This document shows positions 46,536 to 61,961 of a stretch of 64,000 nt of DNA, piece by piece (position 1 is the stretch's first letter; each line of letters opens with the position of its first letter). Location: the NCBI GenBank assembly GCA_030248135.1, contig JASANC010003274.1, forward strand, positions 1 to 64,000, given 5' to 3'. Position numbers and translations under genes: made by a program. Origin of the DNA: Theristus sp. LFF4_11. Taxonomy: Eukaryota; Nematoda; Chromadorea; Monhysterida; Xyalidae. Below the pieces are notes generated by a model. The model was not told where the DNA came from. It saw nothing but the letters and a program-made list of their open reading frames with translations, and did not search any database.

Positions 46536-46886
46536 ATGGCGTCCTCTCTGCGTCGAGCGGTTCAGTACGTCCGCAGCGATCCGAAGGCGTGGCGTGACTA
46601 TTTTCTGAGCACGCACTTCTGGGGCCCGGTCGCGAATTGGGGCATTCCGATCGCGGCGATCGGCGACGCCGCCACGAAGGAGGCCGACATCATCAGCGGC
46701 AACATGACCGCCGCCTTGATGGTCTACTCGATGGTGTTCATGCGGTTCGCGTGGAAGGTGCAACCGAGGAACCTGCTGCTGTTCGCGTGTCACATCACGA
46801 ACGAGGCGGCGCAGACCGTGCAGGCGGTCAGATGGCTCAACTACAACTACCTGCACAAACCGGCCGACCGAACTGCTGCTGGGTAG
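46536..46886 (+). CDS. mpc1: Mitochondrial pyruvate carrier 1
   Basis: A single-exon frame of 116 residues, near the 109 of human MPC1. Conserved words are [55 protein letters not shown] and [20 protein letters not shown]1 pairs with MPC2 in the mitochondrial inner membrane to import pyruvate. The start ATG lies where family members start. Absence of introns is notable among intron-rich neighbours, though the gene is short and not flanked by signs of retroposition such as an A tail. Confidence 0.96.
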   Translation: MASSLRRAVQYVRSDPKAWRDYFLSTHFWGPVANWGIPIAAIGDAATKEADIISGNMTAALMVYSMVFMRFAWKVQPRNLLLFACHITNEAAQTVQAVRWLNYNYLHKPADRTAAG

Positions 46887-47125
46887 TAGAGTGCTTCTGT
46901 GTGTCACGTTTTCCCACTTAGTGTGCGTGCGGTTGTGTTTGCGAGGTTTCTCTTTTCGAATTTTGTTTTTTGTTTTGTTTTTGAAGTTTTCTTTCAGTCA
47001 TCCCGGCTGTCTAGACCACTCGTTCTCGTTTCTCGGTTGCTGCGTTGTGAAGGAGTGACAAACAAAAATACCGCTGATTGAGATGAATAATTTTTCCTGT
47101 TTTCAAATGTTATCATTTTTTTCAG

Positions 47126-47320
47126 ATTCTGAGACTGAATGCGTGTGCAGACGTAGAAAGAAACTAGTTTCAATTTTTGTGGCAATTCAAAACTGCGTGA
47201 GTGACTCCGCCCTATTTAGGGGACTCGGATCATTTTCGCCAATTTTGAATTCCCGCGTCATGCATGAAACTGTTTACCTATCTATGCGCGCATTGACTCT
47301 TGGGACGAAAATGAAAGATC
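47126..47320 (+). repeat. 190-bp dispersed repeat, copy C
   Basis: Head GACTGAATGCGTGTGCAGAC, then GTGGCAATTCAAAAC, GTGACTCCGCCCTATTTAGG and GCGCGCATTGACTC. It is most similar to the copy at 57,437-57,618. Confidence 0.75.
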
Positions 47321-47364
47321 CTATTGAGTTTTGAGGTTTAATTTAATCATAAATTTCTTTGCAG

Positions 47365-47485
47365 ATTCGACGTTGCTGTTTCAAAGGCCGAAATTCATGG
47401 TGCCAATGCAAATCTTGGTGAGGGTGACGATTTTATTGTGGAAGATGATCGCAATCGATTAAACATCAACTTTGGGTATTCTTGA
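47365..47485 (+). CDS. Possible orphan terminal exon
   Basis: After a good acceptor (TTTCTTTGCAG), one frame reads FDVAVSKAEIHGANANLGEG and then an acidic stretch ending NINFGYS and a stop. The composition looks protein-like, but I find no upstream exon with confidence and no family. It could be a 3' exon of an unmodelled gene, an alternative exon, or chance. Confidence 0.22.
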
Positions 47486-48467
47486 CGGTGTGTGAGTGAG
47501 CTTATTTCGTACTTTTTTTGTTACCTGGTGCTCTTTGTGGTTTTGTTTTGTCTTCCGGCATCTCTTCTTTGCTTATAGTTTACGAGTAGATTTTCTCTTA
47601 CGCGTTAATCTGTGATTTGATTATGATTGCCATTGGTATTGCGATATTGCTGAACCACGCCGGGCTGAGGCGGTTGCACAGTCTGAAATGGTGTTTGAAT
47701 TTTTATTGCTACAACGGTTGGTGAACAAATTCAGGTAGAACTAAATTCAAACACGCGCTCGTGCTTGTCGGTCGGTTCAACTGAATTTTTTTCATAACTT
47801 TCTTCATAAAATTTTGATCATGTGTTCAATTTTTGTTCAGAAAATGATTTGCCAGTTAGCTTTTTGTCAATGCATCATCTTGCTGGTGCCATCGTAGTCT
47901 TTGCTCATTTATAGCCGTTGAAACTGAATAATTTGCTTATTTTTGGTTGTTTTCCCATGCTAATTTTGTTTATGCTCGCTGCAGAAAATAAAATAGTTGA
48001 AATTGCTGTTGTCGCCGTTTATTTTTTATCATTTGGACGACTCAGTTATCCAATCAACAGTTGCTGTTGATACTTGTCTGTTGATCAAAAGTCTTTTCGG
48101 AGCTTTTCAATATCCTGGTGATAGTGGACTGTGTGCGCATTTGGCACACGGGGACGGGGTTCGACCTCTGATTCTCTGCTGTATTCGGTCTTTAAACGAT
48201 CTTACTGCAAAACACAGGCTCAGCGTTGTGCATACTTTAAACGACATCACTTTAATACAAGCATAATCTGCCTCGATAATCGGGAAAATGCAGTAAGATC
48301 GTGTGGAGATCCTTTGCGGTGCTCTTGTGTCCCTGGAAATCTGTTTCGACATGCGCCTTGTTTTCCTAGTTTCCTGACGATTCACAGTTGTGTTACGACA
48401 ATGTTTTCCAGCACCACATCACACCAGGTGGTTGATTTTCCATTGAGAGCGCCGTGGTGACGCGGCC

Positions 48468-49162
48468 ATGTCCGAGACGATTCCGAAGGAGCTGCGCAAT
48501 CTGCGCGCGTGCTTGATGTGCTCGCTGGTGAAGTCGTTCAACCAATTCGAGGTGGACGGATGCGACAACTGCGATCGATACCTCGGCATGAAGGGCGACA
48601 CCGACCGTGTGTACGACTGCACCAGCACCAACTTCGACGGCATCATCTGCCTGATGTCGCCCGAGGACAGCTGGGTCGCGCGCTGGCGCACGTTGCAGCG
48701 CAAAGTCAAAGGTGCCCTGCTCTATTCGTTTGTCGTTGTGTTGCTTCTCGACCGGTTCCATAAACCCGAGGCCGCCAAACTGCCGGTGGTTTTTTGATCT
48801 GTTCCGCAGTTTTTATTCAGCGCACGGAAAGAAACAGATTGAGCAACATACGCTTGCTTTGCTCACCGCTATTTTCAACGGTGAAACAAATCGCCATTTG
48901 CGTGCATAGACAAAACGGCACCAGACATTTGCTGCCTTTTTTGTTCAAATCTGTTGATTGCATTGTGGCGTTGTTTATTTCGTAGAGTTCTATTTCAACT
49001 GTTTTTTTACTTGCCGGACACAATGACGGACGAACATGCTGAACTTGTACAGGAATCTACGCAGTGTCCGTGTCAGGAACGATGCCGAACCACGTGATCC
49101 AGGACTTGCATGCTCAGGGTGTTAGCTACCACGCACATCAACGCGACATGACCCGGCAATGA
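48468..49162 (+). CDS. supt4h1: Transcription elongation factor SPT4
   Basis: Two exons, 48,468-48,711 and 49,053-49,162, give 117 residues, exactly the human length. The N-terminal zinc ribbon has two CxxC pairs (CLMC and CDNC) within [20 protein letters not shown]. Then come [20 protein letters not shown] and SWVARW. The second exon supplies the conserved beta strand [22 protein letters not shown]4 binds SPT5 to form DSIF, which controls RNA polymerase II pausing and processivity. Confidence 0.96.
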
Positions 49163-49491
49163 AACGTATTCTTGTAACTATGATGTTTTTGTTTGATTTT
49201 TCACTTGTTGGTATTTTGGCGTTTTGTAATTGGAATGTACAAACAAAAAACGGTCTGAATTCTGAATAAATTATGTCGTTCGCATCAGCTGCAGATTTTT
49301 AAGGCGAAAACACCAAGTCGACGAAGAAATCCTTGTGCTTACATACAGAAAAGGCACATTGTCGTCACTGTTGCATTCAGACATTTTCAAACAAAAATAC
49401 AAGCAATAATGTTCGCGACGCTTTTCTTTCTCAAGCATTAATTGACGCACAGTTGAATGCCCAGCCCACCCATCACAATCACCTCATTCTT
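49163..49491. terminator. Convergent 3' region of spt4 and the galactosyltransferase
   Basis: AATAAA at 49,265-49,270 on the plus strand is a likely poly-A signal for spt4. No gene. Confidence 0.5.
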
Positions 49492-51139
49492 TCAGCCAGT
49501 CACCCGTTTGCAGCCGTGTGCCAGATTGCGTGCAGCGTCCCGCCACGCGTCGCGCATCTCCTCAGCGCCGCTGTAGCCGTGTATGGTGAACTGTTTTCGC
49601 AGTTGACACGCTCTCGGCATCGGCGTCAGCTTCACGTTGGAAAAGCCGGCGATGTGGAAGCGTTGCACGTGCGCCGCGTCCGCGATCAGTCCGGTGAACG
49701 TCACGTCCTCCGGCGTGTTTCGGCGCCAGTGTTGCGGCCACGCTCTTGCGGCGACGTTGGCGAGCAGCGCTTGCACGGCTGCTTTCGTCATCAGGTAGCC
49801 TGCGCCACCGCTGCAGTACGTCGGGTAGCGCTTGTCCGCGTACACCTCCGTCGGGACGCTCTTCTTCCAGTCGCTCTCATTGCGCACGACGCTGCCGTTC
49901 ATCCAGCGAAGTCCGTAGATCTTCGGCGCTGTTGCTAGTGCGCCTGAAACAAAAATGTTGTGCTGTTGGGGACGTTAGGCGATGTTTTGCAGCCAGGGCT
50001 GACCAAGAGAAGCGTTTAGAACGCCGTCGAGTCGGGTGCCCATCGTTTCTGTCATTAAGTGCCTATACACTCTTCGACGGGACTCGATCTCCCGAGCGCA
50101 CTAGCGCGCTACCACCATGCCACGAGCGAGACAAATGTGTGAAAATGTTCACAAAATGTTGCAATGAATCTTCCAAGATGTTTCGAGAACTACTGCTCAA
50201 AGCGGCATTGCCTTTCGTTCGGTTAGCACAGAGCGCGGCGACGTTGTCCGCAAAGACGATTGTGTCGCTGTCCACCTTCAGCAGGCATTTGACCGTGGCG
50301 CAGTGTTCAGCTGTGAACGCCAGCATTGTGGCGGTTTTCAGCGGCAAATTGTAGAAGTGTTCTGTGATGTTCGTCGCAATGAGATCACCGAAACGCTCGT
50401 TTTCGGCCTTCAATTGTTGGAATTGTTTCTTTGAAGGGCTGTTGCCGACCAGAAAGGCCGTTGCAAATCTGCAACAAAAAAATGTGTGCTAGCGCATCCT
50501 CTCTGGCGTTTACCATTCTTGAAATGGCTCGCAGCCCCTTCTTTACTTGTCCGTTTTTGGTACTTCATGCTAAACACGGTTGCCACAAATTTTACTGCCA
50601 AAGTTACCTAGAACAATATGACTTTTCCACACATCATTCAACATAACTTCACCTCCTTCGCACGAAAAGATAATGCACGTGTTTGCCACCAAAGTTGCTA
50701 CTGAAATTGAACGGTTCATAAAAAAACAATAATAAGCTGCTACGTTTGCGACGGTGGCGCGCATCTATCGAAATCCTGCGTCTCACCTGGAGGCAGCCGC
50801 ATTGCGATTGCCCGCCCAGGTGTCGCGAATCGCGTGACGAACGTCGTGCTCCTCTGGTCGGCTGTTGATCAGTATCAGCAAGACCGGCTTGCGCTCCATC
50901 TCGGTCGACGCACATTGCCGGCTGGTCATCCAGGGATGCCAGTGCAGCCCGATCAGAAACGGTCGTCGTTGCGCGAATTCAATGGTGTAGTTCTCAAAGA
51001 AGTGATCGTTATTGGCCGTTCGGACATCGCTGCTGGCAACGTGGATAATCGCGACGAATGTGATCGTTAAAATGAAGACAAGCACAACGGCCAACAACAA
51101 CAACAACATGCATTTTTTTCGCGCAATCCGCGGTCGCAT
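49492..51139 (-). CDS. Beta-1,3-galactosyltransferase-like glycosyltransferase (GT31)
   Basis: Exons 50,787-51,139, 50,194-50,468 and 49,492-49,943 join in phase to 359 residues. A type II membrane anchor (MLLLLLAVVLVFILTITFVA) lies near the N-terminus, placing the catalytic domain in the Golgi lumen. GT31 motifs are in order: INSRPEEHDVRHAIRDTWAG; GDLIATNITEHFYNLPLKTA; the metal-binding DxD as KVDSDTIVF; YCSGGAGYLMT; and EDVTFTGLIAD. The family transfers galactose or N-acetylglucosamine in beta-1,3 linkage; acceptor specificity cannot be read from sequence. The second intron (49,944-50,193) is mostly a tRNA-like SINE. Confidence 0.9.
49964..50130 (-). mobile_element. tRNA-derived SINE in the galactosyltransferase intron
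   Basis: On the minus strand the head reads TGGCATGGTGGTAGCGC (box A-like), then GCTAGTGCGC, then CGGGAGATCGAGTCCCG, which folds as a T-arm and holds a box B. Spacing is too short for a normal anticodon arm, so it is not a functional tRNA. A tail follows, ending near GCCAGGGCTGCAAAACATCG in the broad region 49,964-50,010 read on the plus strand as GTTAGGCGATGTTTTGCAGC. A tail fragment of the same family is at 59,650-59,692. Confidence 0.6.
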
Positions 51140-51845
51140 TTATGCCGAAACTTTCGTCGTGAAGTAATTACCATAAAATTCATCAGTATACTCTGTGCAT
51201 GACAAACCGGTTCATCTGAGATGCATAGCAATAGTTCCCGCGTGGAAAAAAATAATGGTAGCACGGTAATAAATGCACAAACAACGAATTATTTTACCGA
51301 AAAGTCGTAAATTTCAGTGTTTGCAACACGGGCATTTCGGTGCACGAAACAGAAAATGACAAGACACGTTCATGCCAATAATAAATCTGACTGATATGCA
51401 AAAAACATTGATTTTACGAGTGAAAATCAAAGTCCACATGTTTTTCAGCGTATCATGATTGTGGTTGCTGTCTGTCGCGGTCTCTCGGCTGGGGGCTGGC
51501 AGTGAATAACGCCGTTTGTGAAGTTTTTGCGTCTTGTTGCTTGATTTCGTGCAGTCCAGTCGGCCATGCGGCAGTGCTGTTCTCCAGTTGCACTCGTCTT
51601 ACTGGTGGTGATTGTGTGCTATGCTGCAATCATTGGAATTGTGACGCGTCAAAATGTCACGGCTCGTTTTTATATTCGCGTAAAAACTTGCAAACATTGC
51701 TGGAAACTTTTGTATTGCTTGAAACGCATGTGAAAATGCGCACGTGCAAAAGTTTGGAATGAATTCGCAACAAAACCAGTTATGAAAGTCCTAGTCTGAA
51801 GACCCCGTTGCTTGTCAACACAGTGATGTTGCACACAGTCACTTG
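51140..51845. other. Intergenic: galactosyltransferase promoter and 3' flank of the next gene
   Basis: No credible coding frame or repeat. A CAA/GTT microsatellite lies just inside the start of the transferase gene near 51,090. Confidence 0.4.
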
Positions 51846-52996
51846 TTAGCACGTTTCACTAACATGTCCGCTGTTATTATACGACTGTTCGAGGTCGGTG
51901 AGTTGCACATTGCCCAGTTGGTCGCGTTGCGGACAGTCCGCCTGCGCAGCGGCGTCAGTCGCTCGATGCTGTTCGGCAGCCGCTCGGGCGTCCCCACCGA
52001 GCAGGCGTCGTTTGACGCGGGCGCACTTGTGCTGGCAGTTGTTGCACACGACGCACAACACCACCAACAACGCAGTCAACTCGAACATCACACAGAACGC
52101 GACGCCCGTCAGATTCCACCATTTCGCCTCGTTGCGCTGCTCGCAGTGCGGCCGCATGCACGAACGGCGGCCGGAGAAGGCGGTGCCTTTTTTGGGTGGT
52201 TGTTGTTCGTCTGGTTTGCGTTGCTTTGATTTTAGCACCGTTCTCACCAGTGGGCCTACAGATTACTACGGTGAAGGACATATCCGGTTATTATATGGGT
52301 CCTCTGCTCCTCTGCATCACACGTTCGTGATATGTGTACAGGCAAATTATAGCTTTAGAGTTTAGAGCTCGACTGCATGTATGCCACCAATGTGTCCCAC
52401 ACTGTGCACGCTCACTGAACATTTCACTGAACGAAATCGTGGGCGACGTAAGCACGTCGATGTTGTTCAGTACACGTTCTCAGTGTGCCTGTTCTCGACT
52501 GTGATTTTAACCGATACCAATACTGTAGCAGCACCGTCTGTCTACGAGGCATATTTCCTCCTGACCAACCTCGCTGATGACAGCAGTGTCCGTGTTCCAG
52601 CACGCTGCACTCGCAACACGCGTTTATGTTCTCGATGTCGCACACGTATGCCGGATCGTTGATGGTCTCATTCCAGGCTCGCCAGTGATTCGCATCATTC
52701 ACGATCGCATCGATGCAGTGCCACATCACGACCAGCGGGATGCCGACGAAACTCACGCAGAACATGCACAGGAAGATGCCGATTCCGAGGTTTAGGGCGG
52801 ACATCCGGTGTGCTGCGCTCGACTGTTCGTCACTTTGCAATTCAGGACTCGCTAATTCATCCGCGCTGAAAGCTGATAATGTCGAAATTAACACAAGCGC
52901 TGCAAGTTGCCGTATGATGACCGAAAGCGACTTTTGTGTGGTGCGTGTGTCTGATAATACCGCGGTAACAAGAATAAACAAAAATTGGCCATCCAT
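51846..52996 (-). CDS. Putative multi-span membrane protein with cysteine-rich loop
   Basis: Exons 52,570-52,996 and 51,846-52,210 can be joined in phase to 263 residues. There are strongly hydrophobic segments at LGIGIFLCMFCVSFVGIPLV and GVAFCVMFELTALLVVLCVV. Between them is a loop with an N-glycosylation sequon (WNETIN) and clustered cysteines (INACCECSVLEHGHCC, SCMRPHC). The C-terminus is hydrophilic. A later start at 52,804 (MSALNLGIGIF) is equally plausible and would remove a doubtful N-terminus. The acceptor at 52,211 has a poor pyrimidine tract. I do not recognise the family; the layout recalls small tetraspan-like surface proteins. Confidence 0.5.
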
Positions 52997-56891
<3,895 letters not shown>

Positions 56892-57703
56892 TTCTATTTT
56901 TTTACCAGTTTGATGATCGTTGTGTTCGTGTTTTTTCGATGTTTTGTCACGTCAACCATGGCTTTACTGTGGCGTCTGTCTATAAACGTTTTCTTGTTTG
57001 GTTTTCAGCCTGATGATGCTCGTAACTTTGTTGTGAATGAACAGTCATTGTCTGTCGTGTGTCGTGCGTGACCCATGGATTCATGTGCAGTTTTCTTTTC
57101 TTCTACTGGTCTGTTCGTCTACTAATCACGCTTTGTGCGTGTCTCATAACGAAATGAGTAAAAGTAAACTTCTGTGTGGGACTTTCGAATTTTAAAGCGC
57201 AAACCAAGGTCGTAATGCCATTGCAGTAGTCGTTGCAGAGCTGCGCAATTATTCTTCTAAGATGAGAAAACAAAACAAACTAAGTAAATGAGCCAAAACT
57301 TTCCAAACAGTGAAGGTCGGATTTGGTTTTTTACGCAAGAGAAGTACAGAATGGCCACCACAAGCACGGAACTTCCGGCGGCTTTGGAGAGCGCCAGGTG
57401 GGTTGCACAAGTTTGTTATTATCAATGTGTTTTGGGTTCTGCGACTGAATGCGTGTGCAGACGTTGAAAGGAAACGTAGCGTCAATCTTTAGGTCGCAAT
57501 TCAAAACAGCCCAAGTGACTCGGCCCTATTTAGGGGTATCGGATCACTGCGCCAATTTTGAATTCCCGCGTCATGTATGACACTGTTTACCTGTCTATGC
57601 GCGCATTGTCTCAGAACCAAAATACAAGAAAATACACCCCGTTGCACATTGTCTCTCATTGTTGTGCGCACTCTTGTTCAGTTACACTCCGATAAAACTG
57701 TTG
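56892..57703. other. Intergenic between polyubiquitin and zcchc8
   Basis: Contains the polyubiquitin 3' untranslated region and one copy of the 190-bp repeat at 57,437-57,618. No gene is supported. Confidence 0.5.
57437..57618 (+). repeat. 190-bp dispersed repeat, copy D
   Basis: Shares TTCTGCGACTGAATGCGTGT, GTCGCAATTCAAAAC, CGGCCCTATTTAGGGG and GAATTCCCGCGTCATG with copy C. It lies directly upstream of the zcchc8 start. Confidence 0.75.
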
Positions 57704-59989
57704 ATGGGCGGTGGAAACGAGGAAGCTTCGGACTCGACAGGCAAAGTGACCAGGTTGGTGCAAATGCTAGCTGCGTTTGAACTTGCTGCGTAAAAGCTGA
57801 TTGGTCGCAGCGTTATTTTGATCGTTTTTTTCAGCTCGAAGGCGAGCTGCTACAACTGTGACGAGCAAGGCCACAACGCCACTGAGTGCACACAGCGCAA
57901 GAATTATGACAAGATACGGCGAAACGCGGCGAAGCATCGTGCCGAGCGGTCCAAGGGAAAGTGCGTTGCACAATGGATTGTTTTGTCGAAGTCGGCCTGC
58001 TTTTTTCAAAGCTAATCCGGTTCTTGTTCAGCCCATTCCGGCAATTCCGGGTTTTTTTCTTGCATCCATGTCAGAAATTAGAAAATACTCTACTCAGAGT
58101 TCCTTGTCGTGTCACTTTGTTTGCACTTTGCTTTTCCAGCGCTCGCTTCTATCAGCAGCACAGCAATCTGCCCAAGTTCACGCCGGGTAAAATCAGGTGA
58201 GATCGGTCGCGCAGTGGAACTTTCAGCGTTCGACTTCAGCGGTTTGCAGAAGCACAAAATGCAACGTTTATTGTTGTTGTGCAGCAGCGAACTGCGAGCG
58301 GCGCTGGCGCTGCGCGGCAAAGGTGATTTGCCGCCGTACATCCACAGAATGCGAGAGAAAGGACTCGTCCACGGCTATCCGCCCGGCTACATGCATCAGC
58401 TGGTCGCAAACAATCGATCCAATCTGCTGGATTTCTTCACCGAGTCGTCCGGTTTGTGTGTGCTGGTTGTTTCCGCATTTGAAAAAAAACCACTAGCTAT
58501 CGAATTATTGTTTTGTTTTTCAGACAATCCGATGGCTGATGAAGAAGGGGAACTGTTTGAAGGTCGGTTGAATTTTGAGAATTAGAGGCTTGTGTTGTTG
58601 TTGTACCGAGTCGGCGCGAACGTTTTTCAAGGACTCCGTTTTTCCTAAACTGTGCTTCTGATTTGTTTGCATTGTCAGAGTCCGTTGACAAACAGAAGGT
58701 TGTGTGGTACGAAGGCTTCAACTGTGCGCCGGAACACCGCTCGCGCAGTGTACGTTTCTACAGTCTGACTCAAAAACATATCTAACTAGCTGATAGGTTG
58801 GTGGTCACGTGATGCATCGATTCTATGCAAACAAAACTCCGTCTCCAGTCGCCACAGCAATTCATGTACACAATGCATGCATGAAATGAACCAAGCAGCT
58901 AGTTGGATATGTTATGGAGCTAGACTGTATTGAACACATTTTTTTCTGCATTGCACGTTCGGACTGTTTGATTGTTGTTGTCTTTTGTCCACAGGACGCC
59001 TACGTATATCCCACCAGTGCTCAGTACATTCAACTGTTGAACGATCATTTGGAGGCGGAACGCAAGCAGACGCAGGCGCAAGCCGCGCTGCTGAAACAGC
59101 AAGCCGCACAGAGAAACGGCGCAGTTTCGGACGACAATCGAACCAGTGAACGCAATCAGAATGATGTGAACGAGCAATCGACGAGCAACACAGACAATCA
59201 CGATGACACCGTGGACTTGTGCAGTGATGATGATGACGATGATGATGCACGATCACCACGCACACAGCAGCTGACACCCGAGTGTACGCCAATTATGTTT
59301 TTTAGCTTTCATGTGTGCTCCGGACTGATAGACACTGCTGGTGCTGGACAGCTTTTTATTGGCGCACACTTCACGTTTGAGTCTCTCCAGTCTTGGCGCT
59401 TTGTCTGAACGGATCCCGCGGTGGTTGTTGTTGTTCTTTGCAACCACTGCAGAAAGGCGATGTTTTTCGATCAACTCTAGAAGGTGAAATGAGCCCAGGG
59501 TCGCCGCAGTCGTCGTTTGGCGAAACCGCAAAAAAATGTCCGTCCAGCACTGCCGGTGGTGGCGACAACAGTTCGCAGCCCACACTTTAACAACTGACTT
59601 CAATCACAAATAAAATAAAACAACCACACAACACCCACGTTATTGTTGTTGTTGGGTATCTTAGGCAATGTTTCTTAGGCCAGGGCTAGCCCAGAACAGC
59701 TACTAACGTTCCAGCAACCAGCGCCGACGCCCACCGCAAGGCGACTGCCCCGGAAGCGAGCGGCACCCCAATGCTCGACTCGGCCGGCTCCGAGTCGCAC
59801 GCAACGCCGTCGCTCGAGAAATTCCGCGATGGAATCGTGCCGTTTGCGCCGAACGAGGAGACGCCGACGCCCGGCCGGGGGTATGGATCGATAAACCGGC
59901 TGCTTCGGCAGCGACGTGCGCGGGCTGCAGTGGACACGCAACAGACGCACGCTGATGCTAGACCAACCAAGCTGTTCAGGGCGTCCTGA
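57704..59989 (+). CDS. zcchc8: ZCCHC8-like NEXT complex scaffold
   Basis: Exons 57,704-57,753; 57,835-57,960; 58,140-58,196; 58,285-58,451; 58,524-58,562; 58,679-58,749; 58,995 to about 59,282; an exon ending at 59,555; and 59,715-59,989. The zinc knuckle is CYNCDEQGHNATEC (CX2CX4HX4C). The PSP domain follows: LPKFTPGKI, SELRAALALRGKGDLPPYIH, RMREKGLVHGYPPGYM, and WYEGFN. An acidic, Gln-rich region comes next. The last exon reads SLEKFRDGIVPFAPNEE and INRLLRQRR, resembling the C-terminal MTR4-binding segment of human ZCCHC8. ZCCHC8 joins RBM7 and the helicase MTR4 to target nuclear RNAs to the exosome. The acceptor of the penultimate exon (59,440-59,475) is unresolved. The N-terminus is much shorter than in vertebrates. 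Confidence 0.88.
58759..58929. mobile_element. MITE filling a zcchc8 intron
   Basis: Starts TACAGTCTGACTC and ends GAGCTAGACTGTA, with inner inverted repeats around ACATATCTAACTAGCTGAT and AGCTAGTTGGATATGTT. It carries GGTGGTCACGTGATGCAT, including an E-box. It begins 9 nt after a splice donor and occupies most of the 245-nt intron. Confidence 0.7.
59650..59692 (-). mobile_element. SINE tail fragment in a zcchc8 intron
   Basis: The plus strand reads GTTGGGTATCTTAGGCAATG then TTTCTTAGGCCAGGGCT, matching the tail of the element at 49,964-50,130 (GTTGGGGACGTTAGGCGATG, GCAGCCAGGGCT). The tRNA-like head is absent. Confidence 0.5.
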
Positions 59990-60092
59990 GAGAGAGAGAC
60001 ATCGGCTGCTGCTATTATCAATCAGGTTGTGGATTAGGTTGGTGTGCGTGTATTTTGTTTTTTTATTCGGAACACATTTGTTGTCTCTCTGT

Positions 60093-60245
60093 TACTGACT
60101 GACTCTATAACATATCCAATTAGCGGATTGATGCGTGGATTGCTGTGGAGGTGTTTTGGAGTTTGGTTTGCGCACAGAATGCATGTATCACGTGATCACC
60201 AACCAATCAGCCAGTTGGATATGTTATAGAGTTGTTAGAACTGTA
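60093..60245. mobile_element. MITE downstream of zcchc8
   Basis: TA-flanked, with the inverted pair CTATAACATATCCAAT and TTGGATATGTTATAG. The interior holds ATCACGTGATCACCAACCAA followed by TCAGCCAG, the mirror of the E-box/CCAAT block in the element at 58,759. Confidence 0.7.
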
Positions 60246-61896
60246 ACTTATGAATGTCCAGTAACAAATACACGTCGTCATGCAAAAGAAAAGTTTGTTC
60301 ATGCTAAAAACAATGTTGGACATTCGAGAAATTTCGCGTGTCGCCGGAATAAACGTGTGCAAGGGCGACTGAGGATCAGAAACCCAATTATGTGGCTTGG
60401 ACCAGGAAGAAACCAGAATAGCATTGGCTCGGCGTTGTGTCTGAGCACACAAATGATTTGAAATTTGGCCAATCAGCAATTTGTACCATGCTTCTTTTAA
60501 TTTTGAGAGCCGCACAAAATCTGAAGTTGAAAACTACTGAAAGTGGTGGTTGTGTGCTTTTGCATGACGACTTTTGATTTGTGGCCCAGGTCCAGTTACT
60601 CACAATCAACATGGACTCTAGGGCATATCTCAGTGAGAGTTCGGTGTAGTGAGCTGTTTGTTATCAAATTTCTGGTGTCCTTCACCATTTCTGCTGCACC
60701 ATCAATGGCTGTGACGTGGTGCAGCATTTTTACCTTGAAACGTTTTATAATTTGCAGTTGTTTGTCCTCTTCTTCAAATGTTAGTTTTGATCTTTTGTTG
60801 TAATTTCTGTCTCTGAGCAGTTTTTTTGATCGTGTCCTTTCAGAAAGTCGTTTCTTTTAATGAAGTTATTTTTTGAAGCAAGGAACAATAATTCAAATTC
60901 GCATCAGCTTTGTACATCAATTTGCGTAAATCTTTTATTCACTCTCTGGATCAATAACTCCGTATTTTCAGTTTTGAATGCTCAGCAGATCATTTCCCCA
61001 TTTGCAAAAACCAAAGTTAATGTGAAAGAAAAACAAGTAAAAAGCCCAAAAAACACTGAAACCGCATTGAATTGAAAAGCCATATTATACATTTGTCAGA
61101 ACACGCAGCACTGCTTGCACCAAAAAAAACGCTGAAAATGTTGTAGTCCGACTGCAGATATACACAAAACAATATTCAGCAGGAAAACGTTGAAAACTGC
61201 AGTTTACTAGTAGGCATGAAATGAAATCAAAAGTATTTTCTTGCTCAGGAGAATTTTTGTAATATTCGAGAGTTTATGGAAAAGAACGGAAACAAGCGGC
61301 CGAACCGTTGTTAGTTATATACAAAATTACCGAGAGAAGGAATTTGCCCAGAAAAAAACAGTGCGAAAACATGAATCCACAGAAAAAAAGCCAAAATGAG
61401 AAAAACCGAAGGCGATGTCACTGAAGCAGACGTGCGACTGTGCACACGTTGGATCACAGATGTACAGCAGAGCGAATGACTTTATTCAGTTTTTGTTTTT
61501 TTGATATCGCAGATTTTACATTCGGTCATCCATGCTCGGTGGCCTAATGCACCGGGGGCACTGGTGGATCGTCGTCGTCCTGAACACGAAAACGTTGCGT
61601 TTTTTGTGAAAATCAGTCTGAAATTTGAAAACCAACTTCAATATTGGAAACAAGTCCAGGCTATTTCTTTGGACCTGTCCGCGTGTCTTATTGTCTGGAA
61701 ACATGCGCCTGTTAGGTTCACGTTCAGCAACTCGGACTTTTAGGTTCAGCTGATTTGTTCACTTGAAAAAGATACGTGAAGTTTGAAGATGTGAACGAAA
61801 CTGAAATTCCGGTGCCTGTGCACGACAAACGGGCGGTTTGAAAGCAACAGACGTCATTTCAGTGCGCGTGCGATACGTTCAAATAACTCTATAGCG

Positions 61897-61958
61897 GCAT
61901 TCATGAAGCAGTATTTCGCGACGCGCAGCTGTGCTACGCGGTACTATTTCATGAATGC
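61897..61958. mobile_element. Short palindromic element next to the smim14 stop codon
   Basis: Ends GCATTCATGAA and TTCATGAATGC, with CAGTATTTCGCG and CGCGGTACTAT in between. It lies 4 bases from the smim14 stop, inside its 3' untranslated region. Confidence 0.6.
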
Positions 61959-61961
61959 ACC

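Larger units (their letters stand above)
46887..48467. other. Intergenic between mpc1 and spt4
   Basis: Contains a copy of the 190-bp dispersed repeat (47,126-47,320) and a possible orphan terminal exon at 47,365-47,485. The rest is AT-rich with no supported gene. Confidence 0.45.
59990..61961. other. Convergent intergenic region between zcchc8 and smim14
   Basis: Contains a MITE at 60,093-60,245 and a short palindrome at 61,897-61,958. The 1.6 kb between is AT-rich with no credible gene. Confidence 0.5.

Noticed and set aside
49360..49940. A plus-strand frame of 201 codons overlapping the transferase
   Set aside because: It is antisense to a conserved GT31 exon with clear catalytic motifs.
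50060..50130. A functional tRNA gene on the minus strand
   Set aside because: The T-arm and box A are recognisable, but the space between them cannot hold a normal anticodon arm with a 7-nt loop. It fits a SINE head better.
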